Positions 42,901-53,863 are shown, counted from the first letter of the stretch. The stretch is DNA of 64,000 nt from Fratercula arctica (GCA_947846985.1 CANTUZ010000024.1:992001-1056000), one strand, 5' to 3'. Translations and numbers: made by a program. Notes: a model not told the origin generated them from the sequence alone.

Positions 42901-45900
42901 GAGGTGCCACCACCGACCAGAGAGAGACATGCGAGAGACGTGAAAGATGCGAGCTGGGAGATGACGGCAGGAGACAACGTGAGTCGGTGAGATACGAGAG
43001 GACAAGAGAGACCGCCGTAGCGGCAGCAGAAGCCAAAGTGAAAACCCGCCACGTGTCCCGGGAACTGGAGCCATGTGAGGACGTGGAAAGGAGGGATTGT
43101 CCCCGTGAGTGCGAAGAAGCAGAGGAGGAGAGGAGGATTGTCAAAGGAAGAGAGAGGGAAGAGCCCGTGCGGGAGAGGAGGATCGATCGCCAACGGGAGC
43201 TGGAGGTCTATGAGCGCCGCGGCCGCCAGACATGCGAGAGGGAAGAGCGAGGTGCCACCACCTGACCAGAGAGAGACATGCGAGAGACGTGAAAGATGCG
43301 AGCTGGGAGATGACAGCAGGAGACAACGTGAGTCGGTGAGATACGAGAGGACAAGAGAGACCGCCGTAGCGGCAGCAGAAGCCAAAGTGAAAACCCGCCA
43401 CGTGTCCCGGGAACTGGAGCCATGTGAGGACGTGGAAAGGAGGGATTGTCCCCGTGAGTGCGAAGAAGCAGAGGAGGAGAGGAGGATTGTCAAAGGAAGA
43501 GAGAGGGAAGAGCCCGTGCGGGAGAGGAGGATCGATCGCCAACGGCAGCTGGAGGTCTATGAGCGCCGCGGCCGCCAGACATGCGAGAGGGAAGAGCGAG
43601 GTGCCACCACTGACCAGAGAGAGACATGCGAGAGACGTGAAAGATGCGAGCTGGGAGATGACAGCAGGAGACAACGTGAGTCGGTGAGATACGAGAGGAC
43701 AAGAGAGACCGCCGTAGCAGCAGCAGAATCCAAAGTGAAAATCCGCCGCGTGTCCCGCGATCTGGAGCCATGTGAGGACGTGGAAAGGAGGGATTGTCCC
43801 CGTGAGTGCGAAGAAGCAGAGGAGGAGAGGAGGATTGTCAAAGGAAGAGAGAGGGAAGAGCCCGTGCGGGAGAGGAGGATCGATCGCCAACGGCAGCTGG
43901 AGGTCTATGAGCGCCGCGGCCGCCAGACATGCGAGAGGGAAGAGCGAGGTGCCACCACCGACCAGAGAGAGACATGCGAGAGACGTGAAAGATGCGAGCT
44001 GGGAGATGACGACAGGAGACAACGTGAGTCGGTGAGATACGAGAGGACAAGAGAGACCGCCGTAGCAGCAGCAGAATCCAAAGTGAAAATCCGCCATGTG
44101 TCCCGCGATCTGGAGCCATGTGAGGACATGGAAAGGAGGGATTGTCCCCGTGAGTGCGAAGACGCAGAGGAGGAGAGGAGGATTGTCAAAGGAAGAGAGA
44201 GGGAAGAGCCCGTGCGGGAGAGGAGGATCGATCGCCAACGGGAGCTGGAGGTCTATGAGCGCCGCGGCCGCCAGACATGCGAGAGGGAAGAGCGAGGTGC
44301 CACCACCGACCAGAGAGAGACATGCGAGAGACGTGAAAGATGCGAGCTGGGAGATGACGGCAGGAGACAACGTGAGTCGGTGAGATACGAGAGGACAAGA
44401 GAGACCGCCGTAGCGGCAGCAGAAGCCAAAGTGAAAACCCGCCACGTGTCCCGGGAACTGGAGCCATGTGAGGACGTGGAAAGGAGGGATTGTCCCCGTG
44501 AGTGCGAAGAAGCAGAGGAGGAGAGGAGGATTGTCAAAGGAAGAGAGAGGGAAGAGCCCGTGCGGGAGAGGAGGATCGATCGCCAACGGGAGCTGGAGGT
44601 CTATGAGCGCCGCGGCCGCCAGACATGCGAGAGGGAAGAGCGAGGTGCCACCACTGACCAGAGAGAGACATGCGAGAGACGTGAAAGATGCGAGCTGGGA
44701 GATGACAGCAGGAGACAACGTGAGTCGGTGAGATACGAGAGGACAAGAGAGACCGCCGTAGCGGCAGCAGAATCCAAAGTGAAAATCCGCCGCGTGTCCC
44801 GCGATCTGGAGCCATGGGATTGTCCCCGTGAGTGCGAAGAAGCAGAGGAGGAGAGGAGGATTGTCAAAGGAAGAGAGAGGGAAGAGCCCGTGTGGGAGAG
44901 GAGGATCGATCGCCAACGGGAGCTGGAGGTCTATGAGCGCCGCGGCCGCCAGACATGCGAGAGGGAAGAGCGAGGTGCCACCACCGACCAGAGAGAGACA
45001 TGCGAGAGACGTGAAAGACGCGAGTTCGAAAATGTTGAAATCCTTTTAGATGAGGAAGAAACATGTGAGCCTGATGTGACACATGATGACGAAGGACGAA
45101 GTCACGAGAGGATCCTCTTTCAAACCGTGGATGTGGATAACAGAGACCTCTGCCTTCCAGGAGAGCCAGCCTCTGTTACAGACGTGAGAGTCCGTTATAT
45201 CCCCGCTGAGCCAGATGTACGGCCAGAGGTGCGGGTCCTCCCTCAGTCCTGTGACCCTCAGACTGTTGCATACTTGATCCATGTGATCCAGAATTCGAAG
45301 CATCCTGAAGCTACCACCTACAAGATCGTCTGCCAACAGCCCCATAACCAGGGGCAGCCCATCTACGTGAAGAAGTGCTCTGTGTCACCCCAGCCAGCAG
45401 CAGTCCTCTGTGACAGGAGCATCCAGGCAGAGCCACGACCCCAAAGGGACGAGCAAGAAACAGAGGAGCCCGAACCTCTATGGCAAAGGGGTACACCAGC
45501 TTCTAGCTCCCAGGAAAACACAGCGGATCTCAGTGAGCCACAGGAGAGGTCTGAAACAGGGGTGAAGGAAGGTGCTCACCAGGTTCCTGCATCCCATCCG
45601 GATGGTGGTAAGGGTGACCCTTGCCGGGCAAAGCCCAAGGAGGACAGGAGGGACAGGCAGCGCCCCAAGATACCTGACACGGAAGAGAAGGAGCATCAGC
45701 CCCAGGGAGATGGATCAAAAGCTGCCCGGGAGCAGGTCCTGCGGGAGCCCGAATCCAGCTGCCAGGTGAGGGAGCCTGAGGACAGGGAGGCCAAGAGCTG
45801 CCCACTTCTGCCCCAGGCTCCGGAGCCACAGGAAGCTTTTGAGCCGGGCCGTCCCCAGCCGCCCCACAGAGATGAAGCCAACCTCTGCCATGAGGATGCA

Positions 45901-46092
45901 GATCTTCCCCCGCTGGAGAAGAGCCGCCAGCCATGGCAGGAGGAGAAGAGCAAGAGGTGCCCCCGGCAAGTGAGCGATGCCCAGCCTCAACGGGAGAAGG
46001 ACCCACGTCTTTGCACCAAGCAGAGCCAGGGCGCCCCTATCTCACAGGAGGCACCGAGTCGTCCTGCTGGGGATGAAGTCAAGGCATCTTAA
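36988..46092 (+). CDS. SCFN: Scaffoldin, trichohyalin-like S100-fused protein, frameshifted once in the assembly
   Basis: Coding exons are 36,988-37,125 (46 codons, MSRFLDSISIIISVF...) and 37,605-46,092, with phase-0 intron GTGAGT...CTGCAG. Residues 1 to about 95 are an S100-like EF-hand pair. The second loop is EWDADGEIDFNE, with Glu rather than Asp at position 1. A 300-residue Gln/Arg/Glu-rich non-repeat part follows, then eighteen full and one partial 116-residue repeats rich in Arg, Glu and Cys (unit includes ERRGRQTCEREERGATT), then a roughly 350-residue tail (VEILLDEEETCEPD...; ends GDEVKAS). The reading frame breaks at a single extra base at about 43,262, giving TGA at 43,263-43,265; downstream the same protein goes on in the next frame to 46,092. 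Without that base, exon 3 is 8,487 bases (a multiple of three) and the protein about 2,874 residues. Taken literally it is 1,932. An assembly error is the likeliest cause. Scaffoldin is known from feather sheath and periderm; a filament-scaffold role is family knowledge. Confidence 0.85.
38643..45026 (+). repeat. 348-bp tandem array of SCFN (18 full units and one partial)
   Basis: Unit starts (GTGCGGGAGAGGAGG) are at 38,643, 38,991, 39,339, 39,687 (ATGCGG), 40,035, 40,383, 40,731, 41,079, 41,427, 41,775, 42,123, 42,471, 42,819, 43,167, 43,516, 43,864, 44,212, 44,560 and 44,890. The spacing is always 348 except 349 at the frameshifted unit and 330 at unit 18, which lost 18 bases in frame (at about 44,817). 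Units are nearly identical and differ at a few marker codons (GDDS/GDDG/GDDD; EAKVKTRHVSREL/ESKVKIRRVSRDL). Each unit carries a GCGGCCGC site. Confidence 0.95.
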
Positions 46093-46794
46093 GGGAAATC
46101 CTCTCCCTGGAGCTGGTGGGGCTTCTCCAAGTCTCTTTGATGACTTCTGCGCTCTGCTTTCAGCTCAGGGTGTCACCATGGGGTGACACAGAAGTGTTTG
46201 ACACAAAAGGGTTAACGGGGTGCTCTGTGAGGGTGTTAGGTGGGTTTGGGGGCTTTCCACCTAAGAAATCCTCAGCAGGTAGGCAGAGAGTTACCCCAGG
46301 ATCTGCACCTTCTTCCTTCCTGGATCATGTCTACCCGCCTTAACGCAGTATGTAGTCACTTTTCTGCTCTAATTGGATTCCTTGGGTCTGTCCTTTGTGT
46401 CCCTGTCATCTCTTCTACCCTGTGGCATGACTGTTTTGCATCTCACTGCACTCACGTCTCCCTTAGCCCCGTGACTGGCTCTCCTGTTAGCTTCTGCTGA
46501 GCAACGTGGGGGAAAAAAAACGATTAAAAATGCCAGGAGCTCGATCGTACTCTTTCTGGGGCCTGTAAAACTCTTGAGGCTGGGGCTGGGGGGGGAAGTC
46601 CCACTTTTGTAGACTCAATGCTTTTGGTTACATCTTTCTGCTCCCCGAAGAGCTGAGCAGAATCCGTGCTCCAGCCTCACGGAGGCTTTGGAAGCAGCTG
46701 AGTTGAGCTGTGGTTACTGCAGGGTAACGGTGGTGGGTGGAGGGGGGTGGGGGTCTCTTTCTTCTTTGCACTGGTGTATTGCATGAAAAATCAG

Positions 46795-46800
46795 AATAAA
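46795..46800 (+). terminator. Probable polyadenylation signal AATAAA of SCFN
   Basis: About 700 bases past the stop codon at 46,092. A weaker GATTAAAAA at about 46,521 is a possible alternative. Confidence 0.55.
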
Positions 46801-47284
46801 TAACTGATGACTGCACCGGCTGCTGCCATCCTTCATCCTTGTGTCTCATTTCTACAAGGGCCTCAGCCTGCCGTGGTTCAGACCACACGTCCCTCCTAAT
46901 CCCAGGTACTTAATCCAGACAGGGGCTGCGGAAAATCCCACCAAATTCCCCCTCCTACATGTCTAGGAGCCCATATAACCCTCAAAACTCTGATCCTCGC
47001 TACTGATCTGCATGGTTTCAGTACAGGCTGTGATCCGACACCCCCGTGGGGACGCGCGGATGTGGCTGTGCGCTGTGGGGAGGGACAGCGAGAAGCCACT
47101 GATGGTTAGGAGCCACCCAGACACCCATTTTCCTGGCCACGTGCATCCATCTGCCTCTTCCCCTGGGCTGCCCCGTACCTGGGCCCTCTCCTGGATCCCT
47201 GGGTAGCAGCACGGCAGGGAAAAAGCCCCAGATCTCACACACGGTGCACAAGACTGGAGACGGAACATCCATGACCCTCCCTGG

Positions 47285-47596
47285 GAGAAAAGCAGATTTT
47301 GTCTGTCTCTTCTCCCAAGGAACAGGCCATGGGACAAGAGGAAACGGTCTCAAGTTGCACCAGGGGAGGTTTAGGCTGGATATTAGGAAAAACATTTACA
47401 CCAAAAGGGTTATTAAGCATTGGAAGAGGCTGCCCAGGGAAGGGGTTGAGGCACCATCCCTGGAGGGATTTAAAAGCCGGGCAGACGCGGTGCTGAGGGA
47501 CATGGTTTAGTGGTGGTTTTTGTCACGATTAGGTTGATGGTTGGACTCGATGATCTGAAAGGTCCCTTCCAACCCTTCTGTGATTCCATGATTCTA
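47285..47596 (+). mobile_element. CR1 LINE fragment of a second subfamily
   Basis: Contains 'CATGGGACAAGAGGAAACGG', 'GGTTTAGGCTGGATATTAGG', 'TTGGACTCGATGATCTGAAA' and the end 'TTCTGTGATTCCATGATTCT'. The consensus differs from the other CR1 copies in the window. The left edge is approximate. Confidence 0.8.
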
Positions 47597-48798
47597 AGAG
47601 AGAACCAGTTCCCTCAGCAGCAGATGGGGCTGCAATTCTGCAAGAGAGAAGCGAGGACAACGCCGGCACCATCTGTGTCTCGCTCTTAAATGCAACCAGG
47701 CTGGTATCGGCGCCGGCCGGGAGGAACAAGGGCATCTCAGGTCCACCATAGCCTGATGCAGCCCCAGGGCTTCCCGCCACGGTCGCCATCCCGTGCCGCT
47801 TGGAACCTGGTGGCAGAGGGACTTGGAAGGGTCTGTCCCAGCCGGGGGACGATGCTCTCAGCGATGCCCACTCCGCGCACGTGGCTGTGGCACGTCTCGG
47901 TGACAACCATATGGCAGCACAGATGGTCCGTCTGCGAACGGGGCCAAAGCCTTGACTGCAAACACACCCCCAGCGGCAGCAAGAAACAGAAACACCTCCC
48001 CAAAATCCCCCACTGCAGCCAGGATGGGTCCGGCTGGGATTTGCTCTTGCAAAAAGGGGGAAATAACACTTGCTCCCCCCCTCACCGCCCCGGCTGGCTC
48101 CTACTTTATCATTAAGGGGGCATGAAAAGGAGTTTGCAAACTGCAGGTGGAAGTGCAAAATCCAAGGAGAAGAGCGGCAGGTTTCCCACCCTCAGCTCCC
48201 GGGTTTGGAAAATCCTTTGGATTTACATGAACCGTTTCCGGTTTGGGAGGGGTTGGATGGGGGGAAGTATTTTTTCCCCAATAGAGAAAAAAGGAGAGTT
48301 TTGAGGGAGGAAACTGGGGTAAGAAAGAAAAACAGACTGGGGATGGATGTCCATCCCCCTCCCGTGATTGACTGCCTCCCTTTCTCCGTGCTGAGCCACA
48401 GCCCCCAGCAGGATTTCCCGAAGGGCCCCATTCCTGGAAGTTGTCCCAGATCCCAGAGCACATCCCGGCGTTATCCCGACCTCCCCGCCCCAGGCTCCCC
48501 CCGAAGCTTTTGGGGTAAAACAGCAGCGCCCAGGGCTGGGAGTCCCAGGGAAAGGGGGCCCTGGGGGGTGGCAGAGGCGGGGGACGGGTGTCGTAACCAC
48601 TGCACGGCTGTGCAAACACGACATGTCTGAGCAGCTTCCCTGGTTCCTGACGGATGGGGAGCAGCCGGGAATCACCACCCCGGGTACTGGTTTCTGAGCA
48701 GCACAAGCCCCACAGCCCCCATTCCCCCTGCTCGGAGCTGTCTGGGTGCATCACTTGCCCTTCTGGGTGCCTTCTGGGTGCCTCCTGTCCCTCCTTCG

Positions 48799-49640
48799 TA
48801 GAACCATAGAATGTGTTGGGTGGGAAGGGACCTCTAAAGGCCACCCAGTGCCACCCCCCTGCAGTGAGCAGGGACATCTTCAACTCGATGAGGTCGCTCC
48901 GAGCCTCCTCCAGCCTGGCCTGGAATGTCTCCAGGGATGGGGCCTCCACCCCCTCTCTGGGCAACCTGGGCCAGTGTCTCACCACCCTCAGGGGAAAGAA
49001 CTTCTTCCTAATGGCTGATCTAAACCTGCCCTGCTCTAAAAAAAACATTAAACCCATTGCTCCTCATCCTATGGCTACCTGCCCTTGCAAACGGCCTCTC
49101 CCCAGCTTTCTTGTAGGCTCCCTTCAGGGACTGGAAGGTCTCCCCGGAGCCTTCTCTTCTCCAGGCTGACCCCCCCCAGCTCTCTCAGCCTGTCCCCACA
49201 GCAGAGGGGCTCCAGCCCTCCCAGCAGCTCCAGGGCCTCCTCCGGCCCTGCTCCAGCAGCTCCGTGTCCTTCTTGTGCTGAGGCTCCAGAGCTGGACGCA
49301 GTGCTCCAGGTGGGGTCTCAGGAGAGCGGAGCAGAGGGGCAGAATCCCCTCTCTGGATCTGCTGCCCACGCTTCTCTTGATGCAGCCCAGGATGCCATTG
49401 GTCTTCTGGGCTGAGAGCGCTCATCGTCGGCTCACGTCCCTCCAGCTTTTCATCCACCAGCACCCCCAAGTCCTTCCCCTGCTCTCTGTCACCGCATCCC
49501 CCGGCCTGTATTGATAACGGGGGTTGTCCCCACCCAGGTGTAGGACCGTGCACTTGGCCTTGTTGAACTCCGTGAGGTTTGCTCGGGCCACCTCTCCAGC
49601 TCGTCCAGGTCCATCCCTGTCTCCCTGATTTCAGCCCTCC
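48799..49640 (-). mobile_element. CR1 LINE 3' fragment (longest copy)
   Basis: Starts at the 3' terminus (TAGAACCATAGAATG on the plus strand) and runs through 'TCTCTCAGCCTGTCCCCACA', 'TGCTCCAGCAGCTCCGTGTC', 'CACCCCCAAGTCCTTCCCCT' and 'GTGTAGGACCGTGCACTTGG', reaching into the 3' part of the element's second reading frame. It is broken and noncoding. Confidence 0.88.
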
Positions 49641-49837
49641 GGGGGCTCTCACTCCGCAGTACAGCCAGCTCCAGCCAGCAGCTCAGACCCGCGGGGGACA
49701 AATCCAGCCCCCAGCGCAGCACCCCAACCCCACAGGGCTGCCTTCCCCCCCCTTTTTCCAGCATGAGAAGGTGACAGGGTGGCACCAGCAGGGCTGAAGG
49801 GGGAAAGGCCATGGGCAGCCCCGGCTGCGTCGGTGTC

Positions 49838-50345
49838 AAGGTTTGAGGAACCCACAACTGAGTGTCGTTTAGACAATCAGGCGCTCACCTAATGAGCCCT
49901 CCCCAAACCGGGAAGGGGAATGGGGAAAAAACAAGGAGGGTTGAAACATAAAGAGATTTAATAGGATAAGAGTAAATAATTAACATTCATAACACTAAAG
50001 AACCAATATTGATCCTGATGCCAATATAAAATATATGATTATACTCAGTTTATTCTATCATGGGGAGCCGTGCACTCACCCCAGGGACAGTAAATGTCAG
50101 ACACTGCGGCTTCGGGAGGAAGGGAAGGGCTCAGGGCTCCGGCACCGGGGCAGGGAGCTCTCAGGATGGCAGCCAGCAAGGGAGAGAGAAAACTCCTCAG
50201 CAAACTCCCTAATTTCTATGGAATGGTATGAAATAACCCTGTTGGCAGCTTGGGCCAAGTGCCCCGGTCTCGCTCCTCCTCATCCCCGCACCTGGGGAGC
50301 TTGAAAACACCCAGAGCTCGAAACCCGCGCCCCAGAGCTGGCTGT
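49838..50345. mobile_element. Probable old ERVL-type solo LTR
   Basis: Starts TGTCAAGGTTTGAGGAACCC. An A/T-rich part follows (AGAGATTTAATAGGATAAG), then a stretch like bird ERVL LTRs (GGAATGGTATGAAATAACCC, 'TTGGCAGCTTGGGCCAAGTG'). No retroviral coding sequence is seen, so it would be a solo, decayed LTR. Recognition is from sequence resemblance only; the edges and orientation are uncertain. Confidence 0.5.
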
Positions 50346-50759
50346 AAAGTAAATATTTTCCCAAATTCAGACACTAGGGTCTTCTACAAGTGCGGTTTGC
50401 CCAAGGATTAGAAGAGAAATTAGTCCTCTCAAAGCAGGACAGTGGGCAGGGGATCGCTGCCTGCTCCGCCTTTGGGAAGCCCAAATCTCCGGGGATGCTC
50501 CAGGGATGCTCCCGGGAGCAGCGAGGCAGCCCCGGGGGGGTGGAATTTAGCCCTGAGCCCAGGGACGGAATGAAGGGAGCCATAAAAGGGCGCGTTTCAA
50601 AGGACAGAAGGGCAAAAACAGGTAAGAAGGAGAAAAAGGGAGCGTAAATAGAAAACGGGAGCGTAAATAAGCATAAAGAATAAAGCTCAGGAGGGAAAGG
50701 AATGGAGAATCTAAAGGAGGGGCCCAGTGCATTCCTGAGCCTGGGCCGGGAGCCACAGG

Positions 50760-50946
50760 CACGTCCCGATCCGCCGTTAGAGCGGCGGTTGCCCAAGGCG
50801 ACCCAAGGGGCTGAGTCAGGGCTGGCGCTGGCCATGCCGGGAAGGGCGGTGGCCGCGGTGTGAGGCTCATAACCGCTCCGGCTCCGGCTCCGCCACATCG
50901 CACCGCGGCCCCGCTGAGGACCGAGCCCCCTCGTCACACCCCAGCC
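50760..50946 (+). promoter_or_regulatory. S100A11: CpG-rich promoter and 5' leader of S100A11
   Basis: A GC- and CpG-dense stretch without a clear TATA box, holding an AP-1 consensus TGAGTCA at 50,812-50,818. This is a different promoter type from the TATA promoters of the EDC genes to its left, as expected for a broadly expressed S100 gene. Confidence 0.55.
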
Positions 50947-52659
50947 ATGGTGAGCGAGCCGGGACCCCCGGGCGGGGAGGGAGAGGCGGTTCCCTGGGGG
51001 CAGGAGGGCGATGGCGCAGGAGCTTTTCCCCGCGAGCGGCCCCGGAGGCGAAGGCGAGAGGCGCTTTGGCACGGCAAAGAGCAGACGGGGCCAAGGGCTG
51101 GGCTAAATCTCTGCTGGGGAGGGGACCTGGCTGCGGGAGGAGGGGGGGCAGAGGGTCCCTGGAGGCGGGGGGGACCTGCGGGTGGCAGCTGTGTTGTTTC
51201 CCCCCCTTCCCTCCCCTCTTTTTTCCCCCATCGATCCTTCCGATGGCCGTCGCCGGACTCTGGGGTGCAGCTCTGCCTCCGCCGGCCCGTGTCCCCCCCA
51301 GCACTGGGGTTTGGGAGGGGGGGGGGGGAGGGGGTGCAGAAGGGCCAAGGGTCTGCAGCTGAGCACGGAAGCAACTCACTTCCTCTCACATTAACCAAAA
51401 AAGGCCAAACTGAGCCTGGGGCAGGGCAGGATGGGGCAGGGAGGCCCCAGGGTGCTGAGGTCAGGCAGGGAAGGGCGGGATCCTCCCAGCTCTCCCCAGA
51501 GACCGGAGCCATGGGGAGGGGGGGGAAAAGCCCCACATCCCCCCCCCCTCACCCTGTCCATCCCAGCTCCAGAGGCTGTAGTTTGGGGAACCAACTCCGC
51601 TCGCGTTTTTCTCTCATGACTCAGAGTTTCTCTGCCATCCAGACCGGGCGGGGGGTGGGGGGGGGAATGGGGGAGCCGGGTTTATCTTTCCAGCCAAGCC
51701 GGGCTGGAGAACATGGAAAAAACTGGCACGTCCCCGCGGTTGCAGCGCGAGCTCTTCCCCGTCCAGGGCACTCCTCCACTGGGAGCTGACATCTCCCCAA
51801 GGGATTTTTCCGTCAACCACTCCCCACCTCCTCTGGGCCCCTCCTGCCCCCACAGCGCCCTGCCAAGGCTGCGGAGAAATTAATACCCAAGAAAAATGCA
51901 GCCGGACGGGTTGGAGCAGAGGAGAGTCCTGGAAGAAAGCGATGGCAGGAGGTGTCCCCCCCCCCCCGCCGCCGCAGCCCACATTTCCTCCAGAAACAGT
52001 CGGAGGTCCGTTCCTCTTCCGCGAGCCCCGAGCTCCCCTGAACTCCCCCTTTTGCTCCCCGCAGCCCACGGAGACGGAGCGCTGCATCGAGTCCCTGCTG
52101 GCCGTCTTCCAGCGGTACGCGGGACGTGAAGGGAACAACTGCACCCTCTCCAAGAAGGAGTTCCTGGCCTTCATGAACACCGAGCTGGCCGCCTTCACGA
52201 AGGTGAGCGGATCCCAGGCCACAGGAGGCCCCCATGGGACACGCTTCAGCCCCCCCCCCCCCAGCCTGAGACAGCCATTAAAGCCTCCGAGCCCACCCGC
52301 ACCGTGGGGTGGGCAACGGGCAGAGCTCGCTCCCAGCAGAAGCCAGAGTGGGGCCTGATGAGAGTTGGGCTGCTCCCACCCTGCCTCCCCCGGCCCGGCC
52401 CTCGCCCCTGCTGCTGAAGGTCCATACCTGGGGCGAGGGGGGGTTCAGCGAGGGCCACCTGGGCCCCCAGGCAGCCACCGACTCCCATCTCTTTGGTCTT
52501 TTGCAGAACCAGAAGGACCCCGGGGTGCTGGACAGGATGATGAAGAAACTCGATTTGAATAGCGACGGGCAGCTGGACTTCGCCGAGTTCCTGAACCTCA
52601 TCGGGGGCATCGCGGCGGCCTGCCACGATACCCTGGTTGTTAAGACCCCTCACCCCTAG
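50947..52659 (+). CDS. S100A11: S100A11 (calgizzarin), 97 aa in three coding exons
   Basis: Exons are 50,947-50,949 (the ATG alone, followed at once by donor GTGAGC), 52,065-52,202 (PTETERCIESLLAVFQRYAG...), and 52,507-52,659 (NQKDPGVLDRMMKKLDLNSD...HP stop). Both introns are phase 0 (GTGAGC...CCGCAG and GTGAGC...TTGCAG). Residues 2-47 give the S100-specific N-terminal EF-hand, and the second loop DLNSDGQLDFAE is canonical. The motifs TETERCIESL, FMNTELAAFTKNQKDPGVLD and FLNLIGG are characteristic of S100A11. It is a calcium-binding homodimer that in other vertebrates binds annexins and becomes cross-linked into the cornified envelope (family knowledge). It sits at the border of the EDC, tail-to-tail with COPA. 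The intron 1 G-rich tract at 51,316-51,334 is unusual but noncoding. Confidence 0.95.
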
Positions 52660-52775
52660 ACGCGGCTGCTGTGTCTCCCCCCACCACTGTGAACATTCCT
52701 CCAACAAGGCCGATACAAAGCTGGAAGCAGCGCCCTTAAGATGGGGCCATCCCTAGTCCTCATTTTTATGTACAA

Positions 52776-52781
52776 AATAAA
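52776..52781 (+). terminator. Polyadenylation signal AATAAA of S100A11
   Basis: 117 bases past the stop codon. Confidence 0.8.
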
Positions 52782-53289
52782 AGGTTTAAAATCCTAGCGT
52801 AAAGCATGGCTTTATTTCGGCATCATGAGCGAGGAGAAAGCACTATAAAGTAGTGCAGCCACGGAGGGAGCAGGATCTCTAGGTCCTGCCCTCCACTTCT
52901 CCATGGAGGCGAGAACACGCTTGTTCTCATCCTTGGAATCCAGATCCTACCCTCTCCCTGGCCTGGGAGATGCTCCAGCCCATCTAGGGCCACGGGGAAA
53001 GGCACAGTAATACCACAGGGTACGACTACGCAGGGGAAACGCAGAGACAGAAGCGTGACCACTAAGGGTAGTTTGAGCACTGCTAACAGCAATTAAGACA
53101 CTAATAACTAGCGGAAGCAAGCCCTGCTGGCATGAGAAATTATTTTCCATTTTCTGGAAACTTCAAACCCCTCCCAGTGGGGGAGGAGAGGGAGGGAGGG
53201 AGGGAACGTGAAAAGAGGAAATTTAATCTCTTCTATCTCAGTAAGGCCAACTGAGCTACAAAACAGGAAGATCAAGATGGTCCATTTAC

Positions 53290-53295
53290 TTTATT
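53290..53295 (-). terminator. Polyadenylation signal AATAAA of COPA
   Basis: TTTATT on the plus strand, giving a 3' UTR of about 570 bases. A second copy at 52,811-52,816 would extend it to within about 30 bases of the S100A11 signal. Confidence 0.6.
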
Positions 53296-53863
53296 CATGC
53301 GAGAAGCTGATGATTTTGAGAAATGTTGCTAGGACAACAAAACACAAAGTCAACACTGGCACCTGAACGCTGAGCCGCTCGCCTGCCGCTTCCGAGGGGA
53401 GCAGAGCTGTCCCCGAGCGTGGTTCCAGACAGTGCCACGCTCCTGGGAGAGCCAGGCTCGGCTCTTCCTGCTGTCCCCTGCTGTCCCCGCCACCGCGGGG
53501 GCTTTGAGCTCTTCTTTCAGGAGCCCGACGCTGCAAGATGTAAGAGCAGTTTCTAGAGAGCGCACCGTGTGGTAACCAGGGCTCAGCGAGAGCCACCCTT
53601 TACCCTCCGGAAAAGATTTGCCTTGAGAGGAGGGTAGAGAAACTTCCCGTCAGCCGGATCGGGAAAGAAAGAAGCGCAAGCTGCTACTAGTTGGAAGCAC
53701 GAAGAGTCTCGCTACAGGAGGTGGGGAAGAGACCGCACAGGCACGGCTACGGTGAAGAGACTAAACTAAAAGCTGAAATGGTGGGAGGTGAAAGTTTCCA
53801 CACTCTGCTGTGAAACGGGACCTTTTCCCTCCACTCTCACACCTCCCCAGGACACAGCATGCC

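Larger units (their letters stand above)
46810..50755. other. Intergenic region full of retroelement remains
   Basis: Between SCFN and S100A11. It holds two CR1 copies (47,285-47,596 and 48,799-49,640) and a probable LTR (49,838-50,345). Open frames here are repeat-derived or GC-rich chance frames. No cellular gene is supported. Confidence 0.6.

Noticed and set aside
38535..43493. 1,652-codon minus-strand open frame across the scaffoldin repeats, plus many 87-94-codon frames repeated every 348 bases
   Set aside because: They are reverse or shifted readings of the 348-bp scaffoldin units. The plus frame joins to a valid EF-hand exon and a unique tail.
43265..46092. Treating the part after the scaffoldin frameshift as a separate gene
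   Set aside because: It has no promoter, exon 1, EF-hand exon or start of its own and continues the same repeat array and tail.
48101..49057. 318-codon minus-strand frame
   Set aside because: Its N-terminal third is CR1 tail sequence and the rest is low-complexity intergenic DNA; no family is recognisable.
7126..51623. Scattered AP-1 consensus sites TGASTCA (for example 7,126; 16,691; 23,417; 50,812; 51,617)
   Set aside because: About eight are expected by chance in 64 kb, so the set is not enriched. Only the one in the S100A11 promoter is noted as a feature.
50860..51789. 309-codon plus-strand frame over the S100A11 first exon and intron 1
   Set aside because: It is a GC-rich chance frame that reads through the ATG and donor of S100A11 and shows no domain.
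53160..53215. GGGAGGGAGGGAGG-type tract as a regulatory quadruplex
   Set aside because: It is a short simple repeat just beyond the COPA 3' end; nothing but composition supports a role.
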